64,000 nt of DNA, taken from contig NZ_OY787452.1 in assembly GCF_963678795.1 (NCBI RefSeq), forward strand, positions 310,001 to 374,000. Reading direction: 5' to 3'. Below the pieces are notes generated by a model. The model had not been told where the DNA came from and did no database searches. It saw only the letters and a program-made list of their open reading frames with translations. The DNA is from an uncultured Methanoregula sp. (GTDB lineage: Archaea > Halobacteriota > Methanomicrobia > Methanomicrobiales > Methanospirillaceae). The stretch's first letter is position 1. Every line of letters starts with the position of its first letter. The translations under genes and the position numbers were made by a program. Shown here piece after piece: positions 34,435-43,027 of this stretch.

Positions 34435-35762
34435 CTATTCCCCGGATCGTAATTGCGGGAACGCACAGCGGCTGCGGTAAGACCTCTGTCGCAAGCGGCC
34501 TGATGGCGGCACTGACTGAGAGCGGCCTTTCTGTCCAGCCCTTCAAGACCGGGCCGGACTTCATTGATCCTTCCCACCATTCTGCTATCTGCGGCAGGAT
34601 CTCCCGTAACCTCGATCCCTTCATGATGGGAGAGAGGGAGGTCATGCGATCGTTTGCTTCTGCATCCGGTGACGCGGATATCGCGGTCATCGAAGGGGCC
34701 ATGGGACTTTTTGACGGAATTGATGGCACAGACCTCAGCAGCACGGCCCACGTGGCGCGGATCCTTCATGCGCCGGTCATTCTTGTCGTTGACGCATACG
34801 CGGCATGCCGGAGTGTCCATGCGGTGGTCCGGGGATTCCAGACCTTTGATCCCCATGTAAGGATTGCCGGGATAATCTTCAACCGGATTGGCACCGCGAA
34901 GCATCGCGAGATGATTGCAACAGAGGAATTTGTTCCAGCGCTCGGGTGGATACCTCATCAGCGGGGAGATGAAGTGAGAAGTCGTCACCTTGGCCTGGTT
35001 ATGGCGCACGAGTCAGCCGGAATGAGTAGGTTTGGCCGGGTTGTCCGGGAATCGTGCGATATTCCCGCGATCCTAGATGTGGCACGGGGTGCTCCGCTGC
35101 TGACAGACCCTCCGGCCACGAAAACCCCGCAGGTAAGCAAACAGGCTGTCTTCGGCGTGGCCCGCGATGAGGCCTTCTGCTTTTATTACCAGGACAATCT
35201 CGACCGGCTTGTCCGGGCCGGATCAGAGATCCGGTTCTTCTCACCAATGCAGGATCCCCTGCCTGAAGTGGACGCTCTCTACATTGGCGGGGGATACCCG
35301 GAACTGCATGCAAAAAAACTCGAAGACTCGCGATGCCGGCATGCCATTCACGATATGGCTGATCAAGGTATGCCGGTATATGGCGAGTGCGGCGGGCTCA
35401 TGTACCTGTGCGGATCGGTTTCAATCGATCGCGAGTTCCGGATGGCTGATGTGCTGCCCGCCCGCGTGGAAATGACAGAAACAATCGAAGCGCTGGGGTA
35501 CGTGAAAGGCAGATATAATAGCCGGTCCGGGCTCTGGCCGGGTACTGCACTCATACGGGGGCACGAGTTCCATTATTCCCGGGCAGCGTGCGATCCCGAT
35601 GCACGGTTTGCGATCCGGCTCGGGCTGGGGAAAGGGATACAGGATGGGAACGACGGGCTCATCGAACAGAATACACTCGGGGCTTATACACATGCGTATT
35701 TCAGCGATACATTCTGCCGGCGATTTGTTGCCGCTGCAGAAGACTTCCGGAGGAACCGGTAA
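34425..35762 (+). CDS. cbiA: Cobyrinate / Ni-sirohydrochlorin a,c-diamide synthase family protein
   Basis: 445 residues. It amidates the a and c side chains using glutamine and ATP. The N-terminal P-loop is AGTHSGCGKTS, with KTGPDFIDP, and the C-terminal class I glutamine amidotransferase domain has YGECGGLMYL with nucleophile C322 and a late EFHYS motif. In methanogens the same family includes CfbB of coenzyme F430 synthesis. The btu and cbiZ neighbours favour the corrinoid enzyme. The start is GTG at 34425. Confidence 0.9.
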   Translation: MPVTIPRIVIAGTHSGCGKTSVASGLMAALTESGLSVQPFKTGPDFIDPSHHSAICGRISRNLDPFMMGEREVMRSFASASGDADIAVIEGAMGLFDGIDGTDLSSTAHVARILHAPVILVVDAYAACRSVHAVVRGFQTFDPHVRIAGIIFNRIGTAKHREMIATEEFVPALGWIPHQRGDEVRSRHLGLVMAHESAGMSRFGRVVRESCDIPAILDVARGAPLLTDPPATKTPQVSKQAVFGVARDEAFCFYYQDNLDRLVRAGSEIRFFSPMQDPLPEVDALYIGGGYPELHAKKLEDSRCRHAIHDMADQGMPVYGECGGLMYLCGSVSIDREFRMADVLPARVEMTETIEALGYVKGRYNSRSGLWPGTALIRGHEFHYSRAACDPDARFAIRLGLGKGIQDGNDGLIEQNTLGAYTHAYFSDTFCRRFVAAAEDFRRNR

Positions 35763-35857
35763 ATGAATGTGGATAGAAGAAGTTCTGCGTGCCGTGATTC
35801 CTGCGGGAATTTTCAGATACCGTCGACGTTGTCAATGAGATCCGGGAGCAGAATTGT

Positions 35858-36967
35858 ATGAAACTGCCGGGAAACGAACAGGTCGGGCACCGGGAAACCT
35901 CATTCATCATCCGGTTCCCCGGGCCCCGGAACGTACTCTCTACCTCGTGGATGAATGGGGGATACCGGGAAGATCTCAAGGCGGTCTTCAACCACCAGAT
36001 CTCCCTTGAAGCCTGCGAGGTCTGCCATGCCGGCGACGGGAGCGTGCAGCAGTATCTGAATGGTGTTGCCCGAAACATCGGGCTGGACCCTAAAACCGCC
36101 ACCGGACTAATCACCCGGGCGGAGATGAAGAATACAGCTATCGTTGTGGAGTCGTTCCGGGAGCTTACGATCACTGCGATCGTGACTGCCGGTATTGCCA
36201 GGAATGGCGGGAGGGCCGGTGACCCGGCATCGTACTACGAGAATGGCAACTCTGTTGAGCCGGTCGGAGGGACGATCAATACTATCCTCCTTATCGGTGC
36301 CGACCTTCCGGAGTATGCCATGACACGGGCGGTGATGACGGCTACTGAAGCTAAGGCTGCGGCCCTCCAGCAGCTGATGGCCCGGAGCATATACTCAACG
36401 GGTATCGCCACCGGATCCGGGACGGATATGATCGTCATCGTCGCGGATCCCGGTTCATCCCGACATCTTTCGAATGCCGGCAAGCATTCCAAACTCGGGG
36501 AGCTGATCGGAAGGGCTGCGATCAAGGCTACAATCGCCGCACTTGAGATGGAAACCGGGCTCTCACCCACCTCACAGCGGAATGTGCTCGTGCGGCTCCA
36601 GCGTTTCGGCGTGACGGAAGGGGATATCTGGGATCTGGCAGCAGAACGATTTGCGAATACACCGTCCGGAATCCAGTCCAGAGAAAATTTCATACATTGT
36701 TTACGAAAGAAGGCACAGGAACCGGAACTTGTTGCGCTGGTATCAGCTGTCCTCCATATCATTGATGAAGTGGGATGGAACCTGTTGCCGGATGACGAAG
36801 CAAAAGAAGTTGCCTGCCGCTTGATCCGACAGGCTTTTGATCCTGAACGGTTGATTGGAGCTGAAGTGGAATCAAGACCCGCGCAGGAATCAATTCTTCA
36901 GTGTCTTAACAAGGCAGTATCTGAATTGGTTATACGTGAGATCCATCCGGTATCCCGGAACAGGTAA
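35858..36967 (+). CDS. cbiZ: Adenosylcobinamide amidohydrolase with C-terminal extension
   Basis: 369 residues. The N-terminal part (about 1-225) is CbiZ: NVLSTSWMNGG, ITAIVTAGIARNGGRAGDP, a central GGTINTILLI and the C-terminal SNAGKHSKLGELIG. CbiZ removes the aminopropanol side chain of cobinamide so that it can re-enter the archaeal pathway as cobyric acid. Residues about 230-369 add a helical domain of unknown function. In some archaea CbiZ is fused to a CobZ phosphatase (CbiS), and the extension might be a divergent equivalent. The frame upstream of the ATG stays open for another 16 codons (after a TGA) with protein-like content, so the true start is uncertain. Confidence 0.88.
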   Translation: MKLPGNEQVGHRETSFIIRFPGPRNVLSTSWMNGGYREDLKAVFNHQISLEACEVCHAGDGSVQQYLNGVARNIGLDPKTATGLITRAEMKNTAIVVESFRELTITAIVTAGIARNGGRAGDPASYYENGNSVEPVGGTINTILLIGADLPEYAMTRAVMTATEAKAAALQQLMARSIYSTGIATGSGTDMIVIVADPGSSRHLSNAGKHSKLGELIGRAAIKATIAALEMETGLSPTSQRNVLVRLQRFGVTEGDIWDLAAERFANTPSGIQSRENFIHCLRKKAQEPELVALVSAVLHIIDEVGWNLLPDDEAKEVACRLIRQAFDPERLIGAEVESRPAQESILQCLNKAVSELVIREIHPVSRNR

Positions 36968-37001
36968 AAGCCGGATGATGGCAGATTCCGGAGTGTGATG
37001 A

Positions 37002-37282
37002 AAATACGCCCGTATCGGGCCCGGATTCTCATTTTCATATCCCGGCCCATTCCGGAAACCCCCGTAAAACCGTTCTTTTCTGTTCCCGTGGAAAATACGT
37101 TTATATTATGCCCGGTTTGCCAGAATACGGGCGGAATGCACCTCGCAGAATGGCTGTTAAAGCATCTCCGGCCAAGGTTTTTCCGGCTATGTAGTTTACA
37201 CCATCCGGCACCCGGAAACGCTGCCGGAACGCGAATATGAAGGTCGTTTTTTCCGGGGAAGATCTGAAAAACAGGAGAAAAG
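37002..37282 (+). repeat. Intergenic element, copy 2 of 2 (first at 19570-19850)
   Basis: Same element as at 19570, in the same orientation, here between the end of cbiZ and the end of a convergent regulator gene. It has a good TATA-like TTTATATT (about 37099) preceded by GGAAAATAC, the fully conserved block, and a T6 run near 37248. CGCCCGTAT (37007) and ATACGGGCG (37123) are inverted copies of each other flanking the TATA segment. Both copies neighbour cobalt or corrinoid genes. Confidence 0.6.
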
Positions 37283-37306
37283 GCAGGAGACCGGGTCAGA
37301 CCGGGA

Positions 37307-37693
37307 TCATCCGGACACTTCACGGCTGTATTCCCGGATCTTCCGGATCCGCCCAAGATGAAAATTCAATTCATCTCTCTTCTCTTTCTCCATGATTGTT
37401 ATAATTTCCCCGAAGGGTACTGCCAGTGAATAGTTCTTGACGGGCCGGCCCTTCCCGCCGGGGGGTATCTCCCGGTACCGGATCCAGGACCGCGCTGCCA
37501 GGTACTTGATCGCTATGCTCACTTCAGGCTGGCGCAAATGCATCCTGCGTTCTATTTCACGGGAAGTTCCTTCCGGGGTATTCGCAAGAAACACAAGTAT
37601 TTTTGCAATATTGTTTCTGGTGCCGGTCATTGTGAGGAGATCGAAAAATTCCGATTCTTCATCAGAGAATATCACATGTTCTCGTTCCCGCAT
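37307..37693 (-). CDS. Winged-helix transcriptional regulator
   Basis: 128 residues. A MarR/TrmB-like winged helix with TSREIERRMHLRQPEVSIAI as recognition region and a wing IPPGGKGRPVKNYSL, followed by an amphipathic helix for dimerisation. It belongs to a group of predicted archaeal regulators without known ligand. It is convergent with cbiZ. The region after its start (37694-38441) is AT-rich and could be its target, at the edge of the accessory island. Confidence 0.8.
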   Translation of the reverse strand: MREREHVIFSDEESEFFDLLTMTGTRNNIAKILVFLANTPEGTSREIERRMHLRQPEVSIAIKYLAARSWIRYREIPPGGKGRPVKNYSLAVPFGEIITIMEKEKRDELNFHLGRIRKIREYSREVSG

Positions 37694-38441
37694 AGGTTAT
37701 CCACTACCCGGATTTTTTTAATGTGTTTGTTTTTATAACAATATATGTATTTATTATACGGCATTTTACCAGTACTGAACAAAGCCCTCAGGAAGCCATA
37801 AATGGTATCCTGCTTCAGTAAATGCTATTAATGAGTTCGTTTTATAAAAGAAATACGATGATCTTTGGTTTATACAAGAACGTGATCGGCCTGATAAAGT
37901 CTGTAACAAAGTCTGTCAAAACAAAAATTATTTCCCTGGTCCGGCCTGTGAACGCAACAACGCCAAAAAAAAGTCCAGCCGGGAAATACACGATTGCATC
38001 CGAGATACGATGCGCACGAATCAAAGGCCAGTGGGGCAGGCTCCCGAAGGGTCATGCTCCCATATTCTCTCTTTTCACCTATTTTCCCGATCGTCAGTAA
38101 CGCCGGATAATGGTCTGCCGGGCTTCCTGCAGGATGTTTTTGCCAGGTCACCTGCTGGATCGTGGCAGGCCAGCTTAACCGGATAATCACCGATGGCCCG
38201 CAGGACCGGGCCAATATGCCAGAAATGCCGGGACACGTGGATGTGAGTGTTCCGAAAGAACACGCGAATCCCGATAAAAGGACTGTCAGAACATGCAATG
38301 CACATCTGCCAAAGAGGGATACAACAACATCCCGCAAAAAACTGCTGAATCGTACCATGAGAATGCAAAAGAAGAGTCATCAGAATCCAGGACGAGAATT
38401 CACAAAAACCGAATCACGACCATACACCATCGGGGGATTGC
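37694..38441. other. AT-rich interval at the left edge of the accessory island
   Basis: About 750 bp with no firmly supported gene. A basic small ORF at 37858-38100 (80 codons, amphipathic start IFGLYKNVIGLIKSVTKSV) and an open frame from 38162 that runs into the next gene region are possible but unsupported. Promoter-like TTTATAAC and TATATGTATTTATTATA lie at 37731-37760. Confidence 0.4.
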
Positions 38442-38807
38442 ATGAACGCCTTCACAGCCGGCCAGGTTCTCTGCGGGGACGATGGCCGTGTGCATGTCCG
38501 CATCTGGGGGGAGCGGTATTATCTCTACCCGGAGGATCTCGGCATACTCTTCTTTGCAGGAGACCCGGTGCCGCTCCTGATGAAAGGGCCGGGCCGGGAT
38601 GTGCACGAAGTTGCGGGCACGGTATCTCTCAACCCGTCCGGGCGGGCCGTTGTTATCGCCATCAAAAAGCAGCGGTACATGCTTTCCCGCGAGAAATTCC
38701 TCGCGGTCGCGCTCGGGGAGGAGATGGCCTGCATATTCTCCGAAGTTCCCGTGGAGGGGCCGGAGATCAAAGAATTTTCCCTGCACAACCGGGGTGCTGC
38801 CCCGTGA
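38442..38807 (+). CDS. Hypothetical island protein, 121 residues
   Basis: Soluble protein with a beta-rich N-terminal half (VHVRIWGERYYLYPEDLG, VAGTVSLNPSGRAVVIAIKK) and a C-terminal helix. It opens the island operon; its stop overlaps the GTG of the next gene (GTGA). No homologous family is recognised. Confidence 0.65.
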   Translation: MNAFTAGQVLCGDDGRVHVRIWGERYYLYPEDLGILFFAGDPVPLLMKGPGRDVHEVAGTVSLNPSGRAVVIAIKKQRYMLSREKFLAVALGEEMACIFSEVPVEGPEIKEFSLHNRGAAP

Positions 38808-39208
38808 CCAGCCGTCGCGGCACGCTGGTCGAGGACGGGGCCCGCGAGCTGCTCCAGGTCAGTGGCTATGCGGTCCGGATCGTTCCGCCCGGTTACCCGA
38901 GGGGGTATCCGCCGGTCCATCTCATTGCGACCCGGCCATCCGGCGAGACCCGGTTCATCCGTGTCCGGAAGATCTCCCGCAGGCCATCCACTGCCGAAAG
39001 TATTCCGATAGACTTTCCCCTTGACCTTGCCCGGCTTCGAGAGTATCTTTCCGGACATTCCGGTGTGACCGGGCTTCGCTGCGAGCTCTGGCTCTACTCG
39101 CTGACATACGGATTCCGGTGCTTCGAAATACTTCCGGAAAGTATCCGCGAGATACGGGAACCTTCCACGGATGAACCGGGAGTTGCGGGGACCCGGGGAG
39201 CAGCATGA
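38804..39208 (+). CDS. Small paralogous island protein A (nuclease-like fold, likely inactive)
   Basis: 134 residues from the GTG at 38804, though the frame is open upstream. It belongs with the proteins at 39205 and 45813: each has an ARxLLxxxGY helix, a strand hLIATR or equivalent, a strand FIRVRK, a helix with LxxLREYL, and an end ELWLYSLTYGFRCFEI. This order of helix, strand, strand ending in K, helix resembles Hjc or VRR-type PD-(D/E)XK folds, but the acidic residues are replaced (H in VHLIATR, R before VRK). It overlaps both neighbours by four bases. Confidence 0.65.
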   Translation: MTSRRGTLVEDGARELLQVSGYAVRIVPPGYPRGYPPVHLIATRPSGETRFIRVRKISRRPSTAESIPIDFPLDLARLREYLSGHSGVTGLRCELWLYSLTYGFRCFEILPESIREIREPSTDEPGVAGTRGAA

Positions 39209-39594
39209 CTGCCGTCCGCCGTATGCAGGTGCTGGAACAGCGGGCCGGAAAAATGCTCGTCGACCGGGGCTACACGTCGGTAATCGTGAGCCATTTTGTC
39301 CGGAGTTCCCGGTATATCGCGTTCAACCTGACCGCACGCAGGGAACAGGAAGACGGGACCGTTAATACCGTCATGGTGAAACTGAAAATTTCCCTGCACA
39401 GGGTTGCATCTCTTGCCGAGGCAGCGGTGTTCTGCCAGGATGAGATCGGGAGTGTGAAGAAATTCCTTGACCGTCTGTCTCCGGACGGACAATCTTTGCG
39501 GTTCGAGGTCTGGCTCGCGATCCCGCTTAACGGGTTCCAGCAGTTCGAGATAACCCGTAACGGAATCCGGGAGGTGGCAGCATATGCCCGATGA
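39205..39594 (+). CDS. Small paralogous island protein B
   Basis: 129 residues, second member of the family of three. It has EQRAGKMLVDRGYTSVIV, AFNLTAR, TVMVKLKIS, a helix with CQDEIGSVKKFL and EVWLAIPLNGFQQFEI. As in the others, the position of a catalytic Asp is taken by Asn (FNLTAR) and that of Glu by Val (MVKLK). ATGA coupling with the upstream gene, and an eleven-base overlap with the next. The function is unknown. Confidence 0.65.
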   Translation: MTAVRRMQVLEQRAGKMLVDRGYTSVIVSHFVRSSRYIAFNLTARREQEDGTVNTVMVKLKISLHRVASLAEAAVFCQDEIGSVKKFLDRLSPDGQSLRFEVWLAIPLNGFQQFEITRNGIREVAAYAR

Positions 39595-39823
39595 AGAACG
39601 CAGGCCGGAAGAATCGACCGAGATGATCGAAGGCATCCCGCTCTACCTGATCCCGAAAGCGATCGCGGACCAGATACGGAGAAAGCGCGAGGCGGTATTC
39701 CAGATCCAGGTAGAACGAAAATTCCATCACCGGTATACGGTAAAGGTCGAGACATTCGGTGAGCATGCCTTGCGGGAGAAAGAGGAAAAAACTGGTTGTG
39801 AAGACGGTGACAGGCATGACTGA
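39584..39823 (+). CDS. Hypothetical charged protein, 79 residues
   Basis: Strongly charged helical protein (IPKAIADQIRRKREAVFQIQ; a C-terminal KEEKTGCEDGDRHD). It overlaps the preceding gene and lies 50 bases before the PrimPol gene, so it may be an accessory to replication. No family recognised. Confidence 0.55.
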   Translation: MPDEERRPEESTEMIEGIPLYLIPKAIADQIRRKREAVFQIQVERKFHHRYTVKVETFGEHALREKEEKTGCEDGDRHD

Positions 39824-39873
39824 CCCCGTATTATTCCCGGAACGTATTACCGCAGGGACCGGGGTGGCGATCC

Positions 39874-41316
39874 ATGGATGGCCTGCTCCGTGATGCTGTT
39901 GCCCGGTTAACCGGGCTCGGGCAGGTTGTTGAGGTACGGGCGCTCACCGACCAGTACACCCACAGCGGCTATTTCAGCGATCCCGAAGCGCTCATCCGGG
40001 CGGTTGAGCCGCTCGATACCGACAGCTCAGTCCATGGCATCTACGTCACGCTGAACGAAGTGAACCCGGCCCTGCTCTCGCGCCGGGCAAACCGGATCAA
40101 GATGCGCCTGGGCAAGAAGGACAACACGACGAGCGACGCTGATATCCTGCGCCGACGCTGGCTGCCCATCGACATCGACCCGGTGCGACCGAGCGGTGTG
40201 TCGAGCACCGATGAGGAACACGGGCTTGCCCTGGCGAAAGCCGATGAGGTGGCCCGCTGGATCGGCGGGCTTGGCTTTCCGGAACCGGTCCGGGCCGACT
40301 CTGGAAACGGGGCCCACCTGCTCTACCGCATCGATCTGCCAAACGATGAAGCGGCTACTGCGCTCGTAAAAGCGTGTCTCACAACTCTCGATGCACTCTT
40401 CACCGATCATCGTGTGAACGTGGATACCGCGAACTTCAACGCAGCCCGTATCTGGAAACTCTACGGCACGGTCTCACGCAAGGGTGATGATACTCCCGAA
40501 CGTCCGCACCGGAGAAGCCGGATCCTATCGGCCCCGTATGAACTAAGTGTCGCAACAATTGAACAACTCAGGGATCTTGCGGCCCGGCTCCCAACCGAGC
40601 AACACGCACGGCAGCAGCCGAACGCGAAGGACAACGGTTTCAATCTGCACCAGTGGCTTTCCAATCACGGTGTTAGCGTACGATCCGAAAAACCGTACGG
40701 AGGCGGCACGCTCTTTATCCTCGACCAGTGCCCGTTCTCTTCAGCCCACAAAGACGGTGCGTTTGCGATCCAGTTCGCGAGCGGTGCGGTCTTTGCCGGC
40801 TGCAAACATACATCCTGCGGCGGGGGTACTCAGCGGTGGCAGGAACTCCGCGAGCGGTTCGAACCGGACCGGGCAGCGAAACGGAAGGACTGGGAGCAGA
40901 AACAAAAGAACTGGCGCAAAGATCAGGCAAAGACCAGGAGTGAGAACGAAGGTACCGTGGATCCGGGTCCGGCACCGGAGCCGGTATCCCCCGATATCCG
41001 GACGGCTGCACTCGATGTACTGGAGCATGGCGACCCGGCAGCGTTGATGCTCGCGGCCTTTGCCCAGGAGCATGTCGGCGATGAGATCCTGGCCCGGTGC
41101 ATGATTCTCTCGATGGCGTCGCAGGCCGTGAAAAATTCTGACGGGCTGCATGTCTCCGTGACCGGGGATTCCGGTAAAGGGAAAACGCATGCCTTCCGCA
41201 AGATGATGCGCCAGGTCCCGGATCGGTACAAGGTGAAAGGGACCGTGAGCAACAAGGCGCTCTATTACATGAAAGATCTCCGGCCCCGAACGGTCCTGAT
41301 GAGCGACGATACCTAG
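39874..41316 (+). CDS. PrimPol-helicase, N-terminal part ending at an in-frame amber codon
   Basis: 480 residues up to TAG at 41314-41316. Residues 1-210 are an archaeo-eukaryotic primase-polymerase domain of the phage type: DIDPVRPSG (metal ligands D100 and D102), SGNGAHLLY (143-151) and VDTANFNAARIWKLYGT (D184). A Cys/His segment (CPFSSAHKDG...CKHTSC) probably binds zinc. A linker and then an ATPase follow with Walker A TGDSGKGKTH at about 430 and Walker B RTVLMSDDT at the very end. The same frame continues for 547 codons after the stop with protein of the same family, so this is one gene interrupted by a single codon. Confidence 0.85.
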   Translation: MDGLLRDAVARLTGLGQVVEVRALTDQYTHSGYFSDPEALIRAVEPLDTDSSVHGIYVTLNEVNPALLSRRANRIKMRLGKKDNTTSDADILRRRWLPIDIDPVRPSGVSSTDEEHGLALAKADEVARWIGGLGFPEPVRADSGNGAHLLYRIDLPNDEAATALVKACLTTLDALFTDHRVNVDTANFNAARIWKLYGTVSRKGDDTPERPHRRSRILSAPYELSVATIEQLRDLAARLPTEQHARQQPNAKDNGFNLHQWLSNHGVSVRSEKPYGGGTLFILDQCPFSSAHKDGAFAIQFASGAVFAGCKHTSCGGGTQRWQELRERFEPDRAAKRKDWEQKQKNWRKDQAKTRSENEGTVDPGPAPEPVSPDIRTAALDVLEHGDPAALMLAAFAQEHVGDEILARCMILSMASQAVKNSDGLHVSVTGDSGKGKTHAFRKMMRQVPDRYKVKGTVSNKALYYMKDLRPRTVLMSDDT

Positions 41317-42960
41317 CTCTCGGACGGCATCCAGGAGATCCTGAAGTCCGCAACCTCGAACTTCCATGAGCCGATCACACACACAACGGTTACGAAAGAT
41401 CTGAACTCCCGGGTCTGCACGATTCCGGAGCGGTGCGTCTGGTGGATTGCAAAGAAGGAGGGGACCGGTGACGACCAGGTGATGAACCGGATGCTCACCT
41501 GCTGGATTGACGAATCAGCCGGGCAGGACGCCCGGGTGCTGGCAGCAAAGCAAGCCCGGGAGATGCTGGACCCGGACTCGTTCGTTGATGAGTCCGATGA
41601 GCTGAAAACCTGCAGGGCAATCTGGGAGATCCTGCACGAGCAGATAATCTGGGTGATCATTCCGTACTCGAAGCGGATCCGGTTCAACGCCATTTGCAAC
41701 CGGCGCAACCCGGACATGCTCTACGACCTGATCAAGAGCCACGCGGCCCTCTTCTTCATGCAGCGCAAGCAGAAGACGAGCGAGGACGGGACGCTCTGCG
41801 TGTATGCAGACGAAGCGGATTTCGCCGCGGCGAATGATATCTTCACGCTCCTGAACGGAACAGCCGGCGGGCAGGAATCGAAGATGACGAAGAAGGAGTC
41901 GGACCTGCTCGCCATTATCGAGAAGGCGAACCTGGGAGAATTCACCATCCAGGATCTGCAACGGCTGACGGGAGGATCCTACCTGAGCATCTACCGGATG
42001 ATCAAAGGTTACGATAGCCGGGGGAAGAATTATACCGGCCTCCTGGAGAAGTGCCCGGCGATTTCTTTCACTGACCGGACCGTGACGCTGACCGAGGAGA
42101 GCGGGTATTCGGTCCGGCGCAGGACCGAGGCATTCGAATGGGACCGGGAGCTCTACCGGCAGTGGATGAATGGGGGAGCGTGCTGGCTCGACCACAACCC
42201 GAAGAACGATGACGATGATTCATCTCATCTTTCAGCAGTTTCAGCAGGATTCAGCAGTTTTTCAGCAACTGCTGAAAATGAGAACCATGCTTCCAGCGGT
42301 CCCGGTTCCAGCAAAGAAGGTGATTGTACAAATAATTCTGTACTAAGAGAAGGATGTTTTCAGCAAAACCGGAATTATGGAGGGGCTCTGCAATCTGAAA
42401 CGAATTCTACTCAGTGTGTGCATAATCCGCGATCTGCTGAAAACGAAAAACGATCTCCGCCCGGAACCGCCCAATCGGTTAAACAGGATGCAAATCACGC
42501 CCCGGGCTCTTTCAGCACCCGTACGAAAGATGCTGAAAGTATGCTGAAAACAAAACATGATGCTGAAAAACAGGATCCGCCCCGGTTTATCAGGGCCCGC
42601 GACTACAAAAAACTCGAGATCCCGGAGCCGAAGACCCTGTGTTATGTCTGCGGCAAGAAAGGATCCTGGTTCAATGAAAAATATACCAATGAGCGCCGGG
42701 CCCGGCCCCGGGACCAGCAGCAGGCCCGGCGGATCTGTCGGTCATGTTACAATGAGGCGGTGAAAGCTGAGCAGACCGCATCGGTTCCGCTGCCCGGGAC
42801 CGTGGATGTTTCCCGGTGCATAAGGATTACCGCGGATGTGGGGAAGTGCTCAGTCTGCGGGATTGCGAAAGCGGTGTGGATTGACCGGGAGGCTGGGGTG
42901 AAGTTGTGTGAGCATTGTTACGGGAGAGGTGTGCGGGAGGATGCAAAGGAGACCGGGTGA
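41317..42960 (+). CDS. PrimPol-helicase, C-terminal part after the amber codon
   Basis: Same frame as 39874-41316. The sequence continues directly with LSDGIQEILKSATSNF, the expected helicase region after Walker B; the first ATG for independent translation is at 41479 (493 residues). It includes the end of the ATPase (VCTIPERCVWWIAKKEG), a winged-helix-like segment (about 41900-42100), a Ser-rich linker containing the TTCAGCA array, and two C-terminal zinc-ribbon-like modules (CYVCGKKG...CRSC and CSVCGIAK...CEHC). Without readthrough the protein would have neither a P-loop nor a primase. Confidence 0.75.
   Translation, partial: LSDGIQEILKSATSNFHEPITHTTVTKDLNSRVCTIPERCVWWIAKKEGTGDDQVMNRMLTCWIDESAGQDARVLAAKQAREMLDPDSFVDESDELKTCRAIWEILHEQIIWVIIPYSKRIRFNAICNRRNPDMLYDLIKSHAALFFMQRKQKTSEDGTLCVYADEADFAAANDIFTLLNGTAGGQESKMTKKESDLLAIIEKANLGEFTIQDLQRLTGGSYLSIYRMIKGYDSRGKNYTGLLEKCPAISFTDRTVTLTEESGYSVRRRTEAFEWDRELYRQWMNGGACWLDHNPKNDDDDSSHLSAVSAGFSSFSATAENENHASSGPGSSKEGDCTNNSVLREGCFQQNRNYGGALQSETNSTQCVHNPRSAENEKRSPPGTAQSVKQDANHAPGSFSTRTKDAESMLKTKHDAEKQDPPRFIRARDYKKLEIPEPKTLCYVCGKKGSWFNEKYTNERRARPRDQQQARRICRSCYNEAVKAEQTASVPLPGTVDVSRCIRITADVGKCSVCGIAKAVWIDREAGVKLCEHCYGRGVREDAKETG
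42231..42567. repeat. Iteron-like array of TTCAGCA/TGCTGAA inside the rep gene
   Basis: TTCAGCA occurs at 42231, 42240, 42250, 42261, 42359 and 42511, and its complement TGCTGAA at 42270, 42435, 42531, 42542 and 42561. That is 11 copies in 337 bp, the first four spaced 9-11 bp in direct order and followed by an inverted one. In the coding frame the copies read as Ser-Ala, Phe-Ser and Phe-Gln, so all three phases occur and protein sequence does not explain them. One more copy lies at 43859. This looks like a replication origin inside the linker of the replication gene. Confidence 0.6.
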
Positions 42961-42961
42961 A

Positions 42962-43027
42962 ATGCCTGATGATGAGATATGTGAACAATTATGTGACGGG
43001 TGTTGCGAAAAGAAGGGAGGGAAATGA
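42962..43027 (+). CDS. Cys-rich 21-residue ORF
   Basis: It starts one base after the helicase stop and ends one base before the next ATG. It encodes MPDDEICEQLCDGCCEKKGG plus one Lys, with four Cys in a CxxxCxxCC arrangement. GGAG lies 13 bases upstream. It may be a translated micropeptide able to bind a metal, or a coupling leader for the next gene. Confidence 0.35.
   Translation: MPDDEICEQLCDGCCEKKGGK

Noticed and set aside
36995..37240. ORF over element copy 2 with a CPVC motif that looks like a zinc ribbon (LCPVCQNTGG)
   Set aside because: The other copy keeps the motif but has a stop directly upstream and ends early. Differences between copies are not biased to third codon positions. 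The conserved unit is better explained as DNA or RNA.
38162..38803. Long upstream extension of the 38804 gene frame
   Set aside because: It overlaps the 38442 gene in another frame, has no ribosome binding site, and the similarity to the two paralogues begins only after 38804.
41314..41316. Pyrrolysine insertion at the amber codon
   Set aside because: Pyrrolysine is known from Methanosarcinales and Methanomassiliicoccales and mainly in methylamine methyltransferases. No pyl genes are in the window and a replication protein is an unlikely carrier. It remains formally open.
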